Below, piece after piece: positions 25,821-33,939 of a stretch of DNA of 64,000 nt. Both the position numbers and the translations under genes were made by a program. The stretch's first letter is position 1. Each line of letters begins with the position of its first letter. Under the pieces are notes generated by a model. That model ran no database searches and was not told the DNA's origin. It was given only the letters and a program-made list of their open reading frames with translations. Origin of the DNA: Oligoflexia bacterium (GTDB taxonomy: Bacteria > Bdellovibrionota_G > JALEGL01); assembly GCA_035326705.1 (NCBI GenBank), contig DAOLES010000004.1, positions 59,208 to 123,207 of the forward strand, written 5' to 3'.

Positions 25821-26839
25821 GTTCCTGAAATGTAAGCGTTGTTGCCCGGTATATTATTAGCTTTGGGCTTGATATAATCTACACCAATATGAAGCAAGCG
25901 CGAACCAGCATCACAATTAGGGATCACGTTTTTGCCAATAACAATTCCTGATTTGTTAGTGGTAACTTTTTCTTTGATTTCACCAAAAACATTGTAAACA
26001 TGAGCAATCACTTGGCCTGCTTTGATTTCATCGGTTAAGTTAGGCAGAACATCAACAATGCCACCACGGGTGGAGTATATCCAAAAAGAATTATCACAAA
26101 TGGTGCTTTCATGAATCATGTCTTTGACTTTGCCTTCAATCATATGAAGATGACGCATTGTATTTAAAATGCCTTCTAAGGTTTCATCAATCAAATTGTG
26201 TTGAAAGGCATTGGGATTACCAATTTCTATGGTGATGGAAGGAATATTGTTTTCATTGGCCCAAGCACGCAAAGTTCCCTCTACATCATATTTTTGCACT
26301 ATAATATGTGGGTTTTGTAGATACGCCAAAGTTCTACAAGCATCATTTTCTAAATCGGCCCTGATATACAAGCTGTTGACGCGTCCATAGCTTGCTGTGT
26401 GTAAATCTAAAAGGTAATCAAACTTGCTGACCAGTTTTTTTATAAAATAATGGGCGTAAAGCTGGCTGGTTTTCCCTACAGCCTTTCCAGGCATGATACG
26501 ATTAAGATCTTGGTTATCAGAAAAATAGCGCTGGTTCATCAAGTACCCGGGAGTATTGCTGATGGGAACCATGACAAGCGTGCCACTTAATTTTTTTGGA
26601 TCAATTTTTTCTGTCAGTTTAAAAATAGTTGAGATGCCATTAAGTTCATCACCATGCAAAGCGGCGGTAATACCTAATGTTGGACCTTTGTCCTGTCCAC
26701 GCAAAATAATAACCGGCACCCGCCAAGGTACACCTAAAGCGTTGTCGGATAATTGAATATGTAAACGGTGAATTTCACCACGTTTTAAAGAAGCAATTTT
26801 TAAATCTTCTTTGGTTTTTATTACTTTAATCGATGACAT
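25817..26839 (-). CDS. Succinylglutamate desuccinylase/aspartoacylase (AstE/AspA) family hydrolase
   Basis: 340 residues. Zinc carboxypeptidase-like fold with the family motifs ALHGDELNG (zinc His/Glu, about 60-68), NQDLNR, LDLHTA (third zinc ligand His) and IEIGNP. The C-terminal domain resembles the biotinyl-lipoyl-like tail of this family (KAGQVIAHVYNVFGE). Members remove acyl or aminoacyl groups from amino acids or peptides. The gene starts directly at the stop of the ATP-grasp-like gene and overlaps the kinase gene by four bases. An amide-forming and an amide-hydrolysing enzyme are therefore made together. Confidence 0.9.
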   Translation of the reverse strand: MSSIKVIKTKEDLKIASLKRGEIHRLHIQLSDNALGVPWRVPVIILRGQDKGPTLGITAALHGDELNGISTIFKLTEKIDPKKLSGTLVMVPISNTPGYLMNQRYFSDNQDLNRIMPGKAVGKTSQLYAHYFIKKLVSKFDYLLDLHTASYGRVNSLYIRADLENDACRTLAYLQNPHIIVQKYDVEGTLRAWANENNIPSITIEIGNPNAFQHNLIDETLEGILNTMRHLHMIEGKVKDMIHESTICDNSFWIYSTRGGIVDVLPNLTDEIKAGQVIAHVYNVFGEIKEKVTTNKSGIVIGKNVIPNCDAGSRLLHIGVDYIKPKANNIPGNNAYISGT

Positions 26840-28273
26840 TTAAATACAAATCTCCTTAAGCAACGAAGCATCATTATCTAAAGATTTAAACAACTTCATT
26901 CTAAACTGACCTTTTTTATTTACCAAGTTTTGTGCCATTTTATCAATGGCAACAATGGTTAATAGGGTTTGAATATAACCTTCAACCAAATCATCAATGC
27001 CTATGCCAAGCATATTAAAGTCTTTGCGGTCCAGCAACATCAAGCGTGAGGTGTCTGAAGACCACTGGTTGTTTTCCAATTTTATAGATAAGTTGGTTCC
27101 TAAAACATCCCAACTTTTTCCAGTAAATGTTTCTGCCAAAGGGCTCTTGGCGCGCCTAGCATACAAAGCACAAGGAGAAAAACCAGTCTCAGATCCACAT
27201 ACCATCATTCTAAGATCTGCAATATAAATATTGCCTTTTTTATTGGGCATGGTGCCAACATGAAAGTACTTGCCTTGCACACTGTTGGAACTCCAAGCAT
27301 AATGACCAATAAGGCTTTGCACAATAAATTGATCGTAGGGATAATCTTGCTGCATAAAGGCCGCAAGTTCTTCTTCATTGGTAATGGTAAACACGCCCTG
27401 TCCAGCATTGGTATAAGGAATTTTGATCACAGCTTTACCACCAAAACGTTTGACCCAAAGCGGGACTTCAGGTTTGTAAACGTCTTTAATGGTTTCAGGT
27501 GTATTAATTTTTAAACCTGTTCCTGCCAACTCAGAATTGAACATTTCATAGGCTTTGTTGGCTAAAAGTTTATTTCTTCCACCGGCTAGACAAATTAAAG
27601 TAGAATTGTAAATTAAAGTTTTACAAATGGGAGGAATACGGTTCCACGGTTTTTGCGTTACGTATCTAAAGGCTGCGCGGATGGGGATGTTTTTTTGTGT
27701 CTCCGTGTTGATGATTAATACACCATCTTTTACATAAACATTGTTTTGATCATCATCTGAATAAAAGGGTACCAAGTAAACAGTTTCTTGGGTCAAGTCA
27801 GCCAGAGCCGCAGCATAACCAGAAACTTCCATGTAATTTTTATCATAAATGACTGCCAAAGCGCCATCAATCAAGCGCTTCCTTTTAAGTAAAGGTAAAA
27901 AAGAATGTTGAATGAGAAAACGATAACCCCTATACTCATCTGATTCATCTCCACGCTGTGGCATGGATTTTTGCCCAGATGGACATGAGTTGGTTTCTAA
28001 GACCACCATTTTACGGTTGCCAGATTCGGTGGTGACATAAAATAAATCAGAGCCGCCCCAATAATAATATTTACTTTTGTAGCTTAAAATCTGACTTAAA
28101 GCTTCTGAATTCACTTTTGGATTTAAGTGTTTGTAACGCTTGATAATCCGTTCATGATTCATGTTAAAAAAATAACTGACCATGGGGTGCAATTGAGCAT
28201 TGAGCGCTTTAGGGTAGAAGTGATTTTCTTGTTCAAAGCTGTTGGGAGCAATGCTTTCAATAAACCGATTCAC
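26840..28273 (-). CDS. ATP-grasp-like ligase (possibly circularly permuted type)
   Basis: About 477 residues if GTG 28273 is the start. A TTG at 28336 gives 498, and neither has a clear Shine-Dalgarno sequence, so the start is uncertain. The sequence has the feel of an ATP-grasp enzyme: an early VVLETNSCPSGQKS element, LAGGRNKLLANKAYEMFNS, VIKIPYTNAGQGVFTIT (nucleotide-lysine strand and loop), a YDQFIVQSLIG strand, and YIADLRMMV. The order recalls the circularly permuted ATP-grasp group. Such enzymes join a carboxylate to an amine using ATP. This is a moderate-confidence family call; the substrate is unknown. It heads the operon with the AstE/AspA-like hydrolase, kinase and probably the SDR. 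Confidence 0.7.
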   Translation of the reverse strand: MNRFIESIAPNSFEQENHFYPKALNAQLHPMVSYFFNMNHERIIKRYKHLNPKVNSEALSQILSYKSKYYYWGGSDLFYVTTESGNRKMVVLETNSCPSGQKSMPQRGDESDEYRGYRFLIQHSFLPLLKRKRLIDGALAVIYDKNYMEVSGYAAALADLTQETVYLVPFYSDDDQNNVYVKDGVLIINTETQKNIPIRAAFRYVTQKPWNRIPPICKTLIYNSTLICLAGGRNKLLANKAYEMFNSELAGTGLKINTPETIKDVYKPEVPLWVKRFGGKAVIKIPYTNAGQGVFTITNEEELAAFMQQDYPYDQFIVQSLIGHYAWSSNSVQGKYFHVGTMPNKKGNIYIADLRMMVCGSETGFSPCALYARRAKSPLAETFTGKSWDVLGTNLSIKLENNQWSSDTSRLMLLDRKDFNMLGIGIDDLVEGYIQTLLTIVAIDKMAQNLVNKKGQFRMKLFKSLDNDASLLKEICI

Positions 28274-28414
28274 AGCGCAAAGGTATATGAATATAGAAGT
28301 GTTAGCAAAGAAAATAATGTAAATTGCTGGGTTCAAAAGTAATTTTAGAGATCGATAGAATTTTTCTATACGATCATAGGGATTAAAGAATAAAATTTTT
28401 TATAAAAATCAATT

Positions 28415-29422
28415 ATGATTCAAAACATGTTAGCACAGTCATTGATACAAAAACATAACACTGATTTCAGTAGCTATTATAAAACAGAACTTTACACCCA
28501 TACACCCATGGCTTTACTGGCGCTAAAAGAAATGGGAGCCAGTGATTTAAGACTAGAGGATTTTTATAAAATCAGTGTAAAAAAGCTTAAAACAAAATCC
28601 GCGCCTTCAGTAGTCATTACAGCGAATAATTGGAAAGAATATTTGGGGCAGCATGCGCATGAAGCGGCCTATATTCAATTTTTTAAAAAAGAAATGAAAC
28701 ATTTGGGGCAAGACAAAGTTATTGCTAGTTATTTTGATCAACTGATGCCGGGGGTAGCAGCGGCGGCATTTCATCCCTTGATTAGATTATTTTATGCAGT
28801 ACGTTTTAATATACCAGAAGAGATAGTGATCAGTTTGGCAACGTGGGCAACAAGTTATTTAGACTTGGGCTTAGATGCACATTTAAGCCATCAACTCAGT
28901 CTGGGCCATACTTTAAAACAGTTTGAGGAACAAAAATTTAATCAAGGTCAAAAAATTATTGGATCCAATATTGCTAAACGTATGTTAGCTGTATCCAAGA
29001 TGACCATGTTTAAAGAGTTATCTAATCTTGTTGATCAAAATGATTTGCAGCCTTTAAAACTAGAGCAAGCATTGTTATGGTTGTTTTCACAAAACAATAA
29101 CTTTACATTGCTGCATGCCATTACGTCTCAACATGCTTTTGAAAGTTTATATCACTTTTCATCCAAATCAAATGAAAGCAGAGTTATAATGTGGAAAGCC
29201 TTGTTGGCCGCTTATTTGTCCACCACAGGCAGTGTTAACATTGATTTTAATTGGCAGTATCCAGAGATCAAGCTTCCAGATTGGGAAGTGCTTACTGCAA
29301 AAGCCATACAAAGCAATGATGAACACGTTATAAAATTGTTGCATGTTTTGAGCATTAAAAAAACAGAAGGTTTAGAGAATAATTTGCGATATGCAGGAGC
29401 GTTGAAATTAGGGTTAAATTGA
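28415..29422 (+). CDS. Questin-oxidase-family protein
   Basis: 335 residues from ATG 28415. The segment GQHAHEAAYIQFFKKEM, followed by the AAAAFHPLIRLFYAV signature and several conserved His, points to the questin oxidase family (PF14027-type). In fungi that family opens an anthraquinone ring; bacterial members are uncharacterised. There is no signal peptide. The gene diverges from the ATP-grasp-like gene over about 140 bases or less, so the two may share regulation. Confidence 0.75.
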   Translation: MIQNMLAQSLIQKHNTDFSSYYKTELYTHTPMALLALKEMGASDLRLEDFYKISVKKLKTKSAPSVVITANNWKEYLGQHAHEAAYIQFFKKEMKHLGQDKVIASYFDQLMPGVAAAAFHPLIRLFYAVRFNIPEEIVISLATWATSYLDLGLDAHLSHQLSLGHTLKQFEEQKFNQGQKIIGSNIAKRMLAVSKMTMFKELSNLVDQNDLQPLKLEQALLWLFSQNNNFTLLHAITSQHAFESLYHFSSKSNESRVIMWKALLAAYLSTTGSVNIDFNWQYPEIKLPDWEVLTAKAIQSNDEHVIKLLHVLSIKKTEGLENNLRYAGALKLGLN

Positions 29423-29454
29423 TTAATAAAACAAGGTTTATTCGATTATAAGAT

Positions 29455-30012
29455 TTAAATATGTAAAATAGGTGCGGCGTCCAACTCTTTTACTTTCATC
29501 AATTCAACAATCCGTTCAAGAGATACTGCCAGTGTGGATTGTTCTTTATGATTAAGATCAGATAAAGCCTGCAGTAAAGTTTCCTGCAAAGGAGAAGGGG
29601 CTTCTGATACAAACTTGCTTCCAGACTTTGTGATATGAAGGTATATTTTTCTGCGATCATCAACATCACGTTTTCGTGTAAGCCATTTTTTAATTTCTAG
29701 GCGGTCTATTATGCCCACCAGAGTGCTAGGACTAAGATGCACCTTCTGGGAAAGAGAGGCAATGGTTAAAGGACCATGCTCAGAGATGGCCAGTAGACAA
29801 ACCAGTTGTGGGGTGGTGATATCATAACGCTGATTGAGTTGACGTGAATGTATATCCACAGAACGCATGATTTGGCGTAAAGCGTGAAGAATACGCAAGT
29901 CATAATCATAACCAGCATCTGATGAAACTTGTTTTACGCTAGATTTATTGTTTTTACTCATCGCATGAGTGGTTTTTGCTTTAACCATAACTGTATGGGT
30001 CTTATATTCCAT
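29455..30012 (-). CDS. MarR-family regulator (EctR-like position)
   Basis: 185 residues: a ~35-residue basic, Ser/Lys-rich N-terminal extension, then a MarR winged helix-turn-helix dimer domain. The DNA-reading part is GPLTIASLSQKVHLSPSTLV (HTH), with wing KWLTRKRDVDDRRKIYLHIT containing the DxRxx motif. It is the third gene of the kamA operon, starting six bases after the acetyltransferase stop. MarR-type EctR proteins are known to repress ectoine operons in methylotrophs, so a link to osmotic control is reasonable but inferred. The likely operator is the palindrome at 32044-32068. Confidence 0.9.
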   Translation of the reverse strand: MEYKTHTVMVKAKTTHAMSKNNKSSVKQVSSDAGYDYDLRILHALRQIMRSVDIHSRQLNQRYDITTPQLVCLLAISEHGPLTIASLSQKVHLSPSTLVGIIDRLEIKKWLTRKRDVDDRRKIYLHITKSGSKFVSEAPSPLQETLLQALSDLNHKEQSTLAVSLERIVELMKVKELDAAPILHI

Positions 30013-30018
30013 AGTTTT

Positions 30019-30519
30019 TTAAATTGAACTAGCGTTTTTTTGTATGGGACCCATTCTAAAAAGTACTTCATCTTCATGATTTTGTGTTCCAAAATGATCA
30101 GATGCAAATAAAACTTTTTGTGAAAGTTCACAGGCAAAATTTTTAGACAGTTGTTTCAAGCGTTTGATAAAGGTTTGGTTAGAGGGATTGACCGTGGCTT
30201 CTATATAGTTTGGATTGATCCGATTAAAAAGTTTTTCTATCATTTTCTTGTTCAGGTTGTTGCCATGGTAGCCTTTTTTGACAGCCACTTCCCATAAAAA
30301 CAATGTATTTTGTTTTTTTGGAGGCTGATAAGCAGAAATAAAACCTACAATTTCATCTGATTCACTGGTCACAACAATACTGGTATCATCAAAATGTTCG
30401 CAAATCAGCAGGTAAGTATAAACCGGGCTGGTACCAACATAAGGTTTGTACGGCTGTAACATGGCATGAATTTCTTGCGCGTCACTTTTTTTTGGTTTTC
30501 TAAATATAAAATTTTTCAT
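30019..30519 (-). CDS. EctA-like (diaminobutyrate acetyltransferase-type) GNAT acetyltransferase
   Basis: 166 residues from ATG 30519, four bases after the kamA stop. It resembles L-2,4-diaminobutyrate N4-acetyltransferase along its whole length: FRKPKKSDAQEIHAM at the start, SPVYTYLLICEHFDDTSIVV, IVGFISAYQPP, TLFLWEVAVKKGYHGNNL (acetyl-CoA signature region), YIEATVNPSNQ, and a DEVLFRMGPI ending. EctA makes the ectoine precursor, but no ectB or ectC homologue is here. The only partner is lysine 2,3-aminomutase. The likely substrate is therefore the terminal amine of beta-lysine, one or two carbons longer than diaminobutyrate. That substrate is inference; the EctA resemblance is strong. Confidence 0.88.
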   Translation of the reverse strand: MKNFIFRKPKKSDAQEIHAMLQPYKPYVGTSPVYTYLLICEHFDDTSIVVTSESDEIVGFISAYQPPKKQNTLFLWEVAVKKGYHGNNLNKKMIEKLFNRINPNYIEATVNPSNQTFIKRLKQLSKNFACELSQKVLFASDHFGTQNHEDEVLFRMGPIQKNASSI

Positions 30520-30523
30520 GGTT

Positions 30524-32014
30524 CTATGAGGCAATACTAAGTTTTTTAAATCCAGATTGTTTTAAAGCATCATCAACCATCAGTTTTCGTTGAGCTGCAT
30601 CCAACCAACGTTTTTGCATATCATCAGACAAGGCATGCAATGGATCATAATAGAGATAAACTTTTTCATCATCAACACTGGGGCTTCGATAAACACTGAT
30701 GCCTGTTTCTTGATTGTAATAATCAAAACTATGGATATCACGTTTTCCACCACCACCTGGAGCATCGGTGACAAAGGTAGGCGTGTTAAACCCGGCAGTG
30801 CTGCCACGAACCATACGTTCAATTTCTAGTGTGGTTGCCACACTGGTTCTTAATTCATCAACGCCACTGACCATGTCATGTTGATACACATAGTAAGGTT
30901 GAATGTTAAGATAAGACAGTTTACGGGTCAGGTGAATCATGTCTTCTGCGCTGTCATTGACCCCACGAATTTGCACGCACTGGTTTCTCACTTTTACGCC
31001 ACGTTCAAACAATTTATTCATGGCTTGACGGGTAATGTCCGTAATTTCATTGACGGAATTAAAATGGGTATGCAAACAAACTTCTTTATGCAGCTTACGT
31101 CCCTTTTCAACAATGCGAGTTAAGGTATCTGTCCAATCAGTATCGGTTAAAATTTTCATAGGCATCACAGCCGGCCCTTTGCTTGCAAAACGAATGCGTC
31201 TAATGTGAGGAATAGAAAGTAACATGTCACCAATATGGTTTAAATGATCAGTGGCCAACATGTAGGTGTCGCCGCCAGATATAACAACATCTTCAACTTC
31301 TGGTCTTGAGGCCAAATAAGCAAAGGCATCATTCCAACGATCAACATTGGGTTTGTAACTGACTTTATCCACACTTTCTGTATCACTGCCAATGGCATAA
31401 CTTCTTGTACAAAAACGGCAGTACACTGGGCATACGTCCAATGGAAGAAACAATACTTTGTCATAGTAACGATGAACCAAACCCGGAACCGGGGAGTCTT
31501 GCTGCTCATGCAATGAATCCAGACTCAATTGTGGGTGGTCGGGGAGAAATGTAGATTTTACTGGCATAAACTGGGTTCTTATGGGGTCATGGTAGGGATC
31601 AGTCCAATCAATTAAGCTCAGCATATAAGGAGAGATGCGCATGTTCATTGGCGCTTGGGCTAAAGCTTGTTGAACATCTTCAATAAAATCTGAGTCAGTG
31701 ACACCTTTAAGAAAGTTTTCCAAACCTTTTTTGTTGGTAATACTGTGTTTATTTTGAAAACGATAATCCAGAAATTCTTGTTCAGAAACATCTTTAAATG
31801 CAGGAATAGACTGCCAGAAAGGTCCTGTTTTAAAGGTTCTATGGATACTGTCTTCTTGTGGAACAGGGTCTTTGATTGCGGTGGGTATGGTGTGATTAGC
31901 AATAGTGTATAAAGGAGAGTCTTGAGGAATTTTTTTATCAAGGGCATCTTGCACACGGTTAGTGTCATCCATTGTATTGATTAGGGGTAAGGCTGATTTT
32001 GTCATAATACTCAT
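30524..32014 (-). CDS. kamA: Lysine 2,3-aminomutase (radical SAM)
   Basis: 496 residues. Radical-SAM cluster motif CPVYCRFC (CxxxCxxC) is at about 196-203. The PLP-binding lysine is in DAPGGGGKRD at about residue 418. It interconverts L-lysine and L-beta-lysine using a 4Fe-4S cluster, SAM and PLP. Two aspartates that grip the lysine epsilon-amine in the clostridial enzyme appear conserved, in YQHDMVSG and TDAPGG. Glutamate 2,3-aminomutases carry Lys and Asn at these places, so lysine is the expected substrate. The N-terminal extension makes it longer than the ~416-residue clostridial form. It is the first gene of a three-gene operon with an EctA-like acetyltransferase and a MarR regulator. 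Confidence 0.95.
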   Translation of the reverse strand: MSIMTKSALPLINTMDDTNRVQDALDKKIPQDSPLYTIANHTIPTAIKDPVPQEDSIHRTFKTGPFWQSIPAFKDVSEQEFLDYRFQNKHSITNKKGLENFLKGVTDSDFIEDVQQALAQAPMNMRISPYMLSLIDWTDPYHDPIRTQFMPVKSTFLPDHPQLSLDSLHEQQDSPVPGLVHRYYDKVLFLPLDVCPVYCRFCTRSYAIGSDTESVDKVSYKPNVDRWNDAFAYLASRPEVEDVVISGGDTYMLATDHLNHIGDMLLSIPHIRRIRFASKGPAVMPMKILTDTDWTDTLTRIVEKGRKLHKEVCLHTHFNSVNEITDITRQAMNKLFERGVKVRNQCVQIRGVNDSAEDMIHLTRKLSYLNIQPYYVYQHDMVSGVDELRTSVATTLEIERMVRGSTAGFNTPTFVTDAPGGGGKRDIHSFDYYNQETGISVYRSPSVDDEKVYLYYDPLHALSDDMQKRWLDAAQRKLMVDDALKQSGFKKLSIAS

Positions 32015-32587
32015 TTCTTTTTATCTAATTTGAAGTTGTCAAAACTTATAACAAAAACAGTTACAAGTCAAATGATTCGTGTACAAATTAATTTATATGA
32101 AAATAGATATAAAAACGCACAAACACTAAAGTATAAGTTAAAGTGAGAATGGAAAATCATATAGAGCATGATGCAAAATGGAATCAGCAATATGAGGTAG
32201 TTGAAAAAGATGGTTGGTACGTTGCTATGCTTGAAGAGTAGAGAGTCTTTATTTTTTTGCTTATAACATTGGTTTGCTTAACAAGGATTGGGTATTTATC
32301 ACTTTTTATATATTATAAATTTGGCGGGATACACGGTGTATTTTAATAAAGAAATATGGTATTCTATAAAGATAACATGGTGCAAGCTCTGATCTCTATT
32401 GTTTTTTTAATCTAAAATACAGTAAAATAAAGTGAGCACAATTTAGGCACTGCCGAAAAATAGGCAGGGCAACTTTAAGGCTTTTTTTGTAAAAATAATT
32501 TTTATTACAATAAAAACAAATACTTAGGATTTGGCTCGAATTTTGAATGTAATAGGAGCGAATCAAAAAAAGAAAGGCTAAGTGCGT
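32015..32587. other. 573-base intergenic region between kamA and the vWA lipoprotein gene
   Basis: It holds the kamA promoter and operator (32044-32071) and the leader of the vWA lipoprotein gene. A 30-codon open frame (32149-32241, MENHIEHDAKWNQQYEVVEK and onward) is present, but no Shine-Dalgarno sequence or relative supports it. A hairpin CTGCC/GGCAG (32450-32454 with 32463-32467) lies about 120 bases before the lipoprotein start. The rest is A+T-rich, and I see nothing else. Confidence 0.5.
32044..32071 (-). promoter_or_regulatory. Predicted kamA promoter with overlapping palindromic operator
   Basis: ACTTATAAC (32044-32052) and GTTACAAGT (32060-32068) form a 9-bp inverted repeat with one mismatch and a seven-base spacer. 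The same bases hold, on the minus strand, a -35 TTGACT (32071-32066) and a -10 TATAAG (32050-32045), spaced 15 bases apart, slightly short. A palindrome over a promoter next to a MarR gene in the same operon is a natural autoregulatory site. The prediction is from sequence only. Confidence 0.5.
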
Positions 32588-33799
32588 ATGTATAAAAAAT
32601 TGAGTTTAAGCATTTTAACGATGGCAGTGGCATTGATGTCCTCTTGTCTAAGTGAAAACTCAACGGGTTTCTTAATTGGTGGAAGAGGCGGCGTGAATAC
32701 ACCGGGTTCAACCGTAAGCGTTGGCGGTGGTTTGTTGGAGTCTACATGGACACAGATTGCGGTGCCTAATCCAAAGCTTGATTTATTGTTTATTGTGGAT
32801 GGTTCAGGATCGATGGACGGTGAAATTGAAGCCCTTCAGTCCGCACTGAGCAGTTTTGTCGGTGAAATTGTTGATAATGAAGATGTAGACCTTTGTGTGG
32901 GGATTTCTTATGCCTACCCAGAAAACAGTCCAGCCAACCATCTACTCAACAGCGTAACCCAGTCACCAGTGGTGTGTTCATCAGACTTTTCAGACACCAG
33001 CAGCATGGTTTCAGCCGTAAGTGATAATTTTCAAGTGGCCATTGACAACCTAAGTGGTACAGATGCCGAAGGTGGCTTAATGACCTTGCTAAGAGCGGTG
33101 GGATCGCAAAGAGGGTTTTACATCAGCAATGGCTTTTTTAGGGACAATGCAGCTTTTGCTACAGTTTTTGTTGCCGATGAAAATGATTATTCTGAATCCA
33201 ACGGCACAGCAGCATGTTCCGGGTTCAGCGTAGACTTAACCCCGCAAGGTTTAGCCGGAACAGACTGTTTAGAAGCTCTATTCCGTTATAACTTTTACAG
33301 TGATCAATCTACAGGTGTGCGTATTTGGGATAGTACCTCAATCACCAATGCTGTAACAAGCTTTCAAGGTACCTTGCAAACCTACTATGCTTTAATTGGT
33401 ATTAAACAATCCGGTCACGGCGCAGGCGGTATCACCCATGGTTACAATGAAGCGATTGATTTGTTAAATGGTGAATACGTTCCCTTAAGTTTGGCACAAG
33501 CTGCCGGTTCAAGCCCAGCAGCTCAAGACACCTTCAATCAGGCATTGGAGCCCGTTGCTCAAGGGGCATCGCAAGCGGCGCAAATTTTAACCGTGTTTGA
33601 CCTTTCGCAAAAAGCCTGTGAAGATGAAAACCTAGAAGTTAGGGTTGCAAGCCAAGTATTGAGTGACAGCGAATACAACATAAGCATCAAAGTTGCCAAT
33701 GGTACTGAGCTTACACGTATTACTATTAACGCTTCAAGTGCTGGTGAAGCAGGAGATCTTATTAAAATCACTTACAAGCCAGATGAAGGCGACTGTTAA
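32588..33799 (+). CDS. Von Willebrand factor A-domain lipoprotein
   Basis: About 403 residues from ATG 32588 (GTG 32582 is also possible, with AAAGG upstream). The N-terminus is a lipoprotein signal (SILTMAVALMSSC, lipobox MSSC). After a Gly-rich linker comes a vWA domain with an intact MIDAS start LLFIVDGSGSMDG and further conserved acidic/Thr positions (FVADENDYSE). vWA domains bind protein or polysaccharide partners through a metal ion. The placement suggests an outer-membrane or surface adhesion-type protein. A strong terminator follows at 33829. Confidence 0.88.
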   Translation: MYKKLSLSILTMAVALMSSCLSENSTGFLIGGRGGVNTPGSTVSVGGGLLESTWTQIAVPNPKLDLLFIVDGSGSMDGEIEALQSALSSFVGEIVDNEDVDLCVGISYAYPENSPANHLLNSVTQSPVVCSSDFSDTSSMVSAVSDNFQVAIDNLSGTDAEGGLMTLLRAVGSQRGFYISNGFFRDNAAFATVFVADENDYSESNGTAACSGFSVDLTPQGLAGTDCLEALFRYNFYSDQSTGVRIWDSTSITNAVTSFQGTLQTYYALIGIKQSGHGAGGITHGYNEAIDLLNGEYVPLSLAQAAGSSPAAQDTFNQALEPVAQGASQAAQILTVFDLSQKACEDENLEVRVASQVLSDSEYNISIKVANGTELTRITINASSAGEAGDLIKITYKPDEGDC

Positions 33800-33828
33800 T
33801 GTTGAATTAAAATTTTAGTTAAAAAATA

Positions 33829-33860
33829 AAAAAGCTGGGTCCCACAACCCAGCTTTTTTA
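33829..33860 (+). terminator. Intrinsic terminator after the vWA lipoprotein gene
   Basis: AAAGCTGGGT (33831-33840) pairs with ACCCAGCTTT (33847-33856) around CCCACA. It extends through flanking A and T runs and ends in a seven-T tail. Confidence 0.92.
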
Positions 33861-33939
33861 TTTGGATTACTAAAGTGATTTAAGATGCAACAAAGTAAAA
33901 AAACTTCTGACAACAATAGTGTGTGTTAATATTTCAGTT

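Noticed and set aside
29455..32014. Ectoine biosynthesis locus
   Set aside because: Only an EctA-like gene and a MarR regulator are present; EctB and EctC are missing and kamA takes their place.
30524..32014. Glutamate 2,3-aminomutase
   Set aside because: Glutamate mutases carry Lys and Asn at the two side-chain positions that are Asp here (YQHDMVSG, TDAPGG), which favours lysine.
32149..32241. 30-codon open frame upstream of the vWA gene
   Set aside because: No Shine-Dalgarno sequence, no recognisable relative, and length expected by chance. Noted in the intergenic entry, not called as a gene.
32440..32470. CTGCC/GGCAG hairpin and CAGGGCAAC before the vWA gene as a c-di-GMP (GEMM-I) riboswitch
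   Set aside because: Only the CAGGGCAA part resembles the consensus. The GAAA tetraloop, the second half (ACGCAAAGCC) and the tetraloop receptor are absent.
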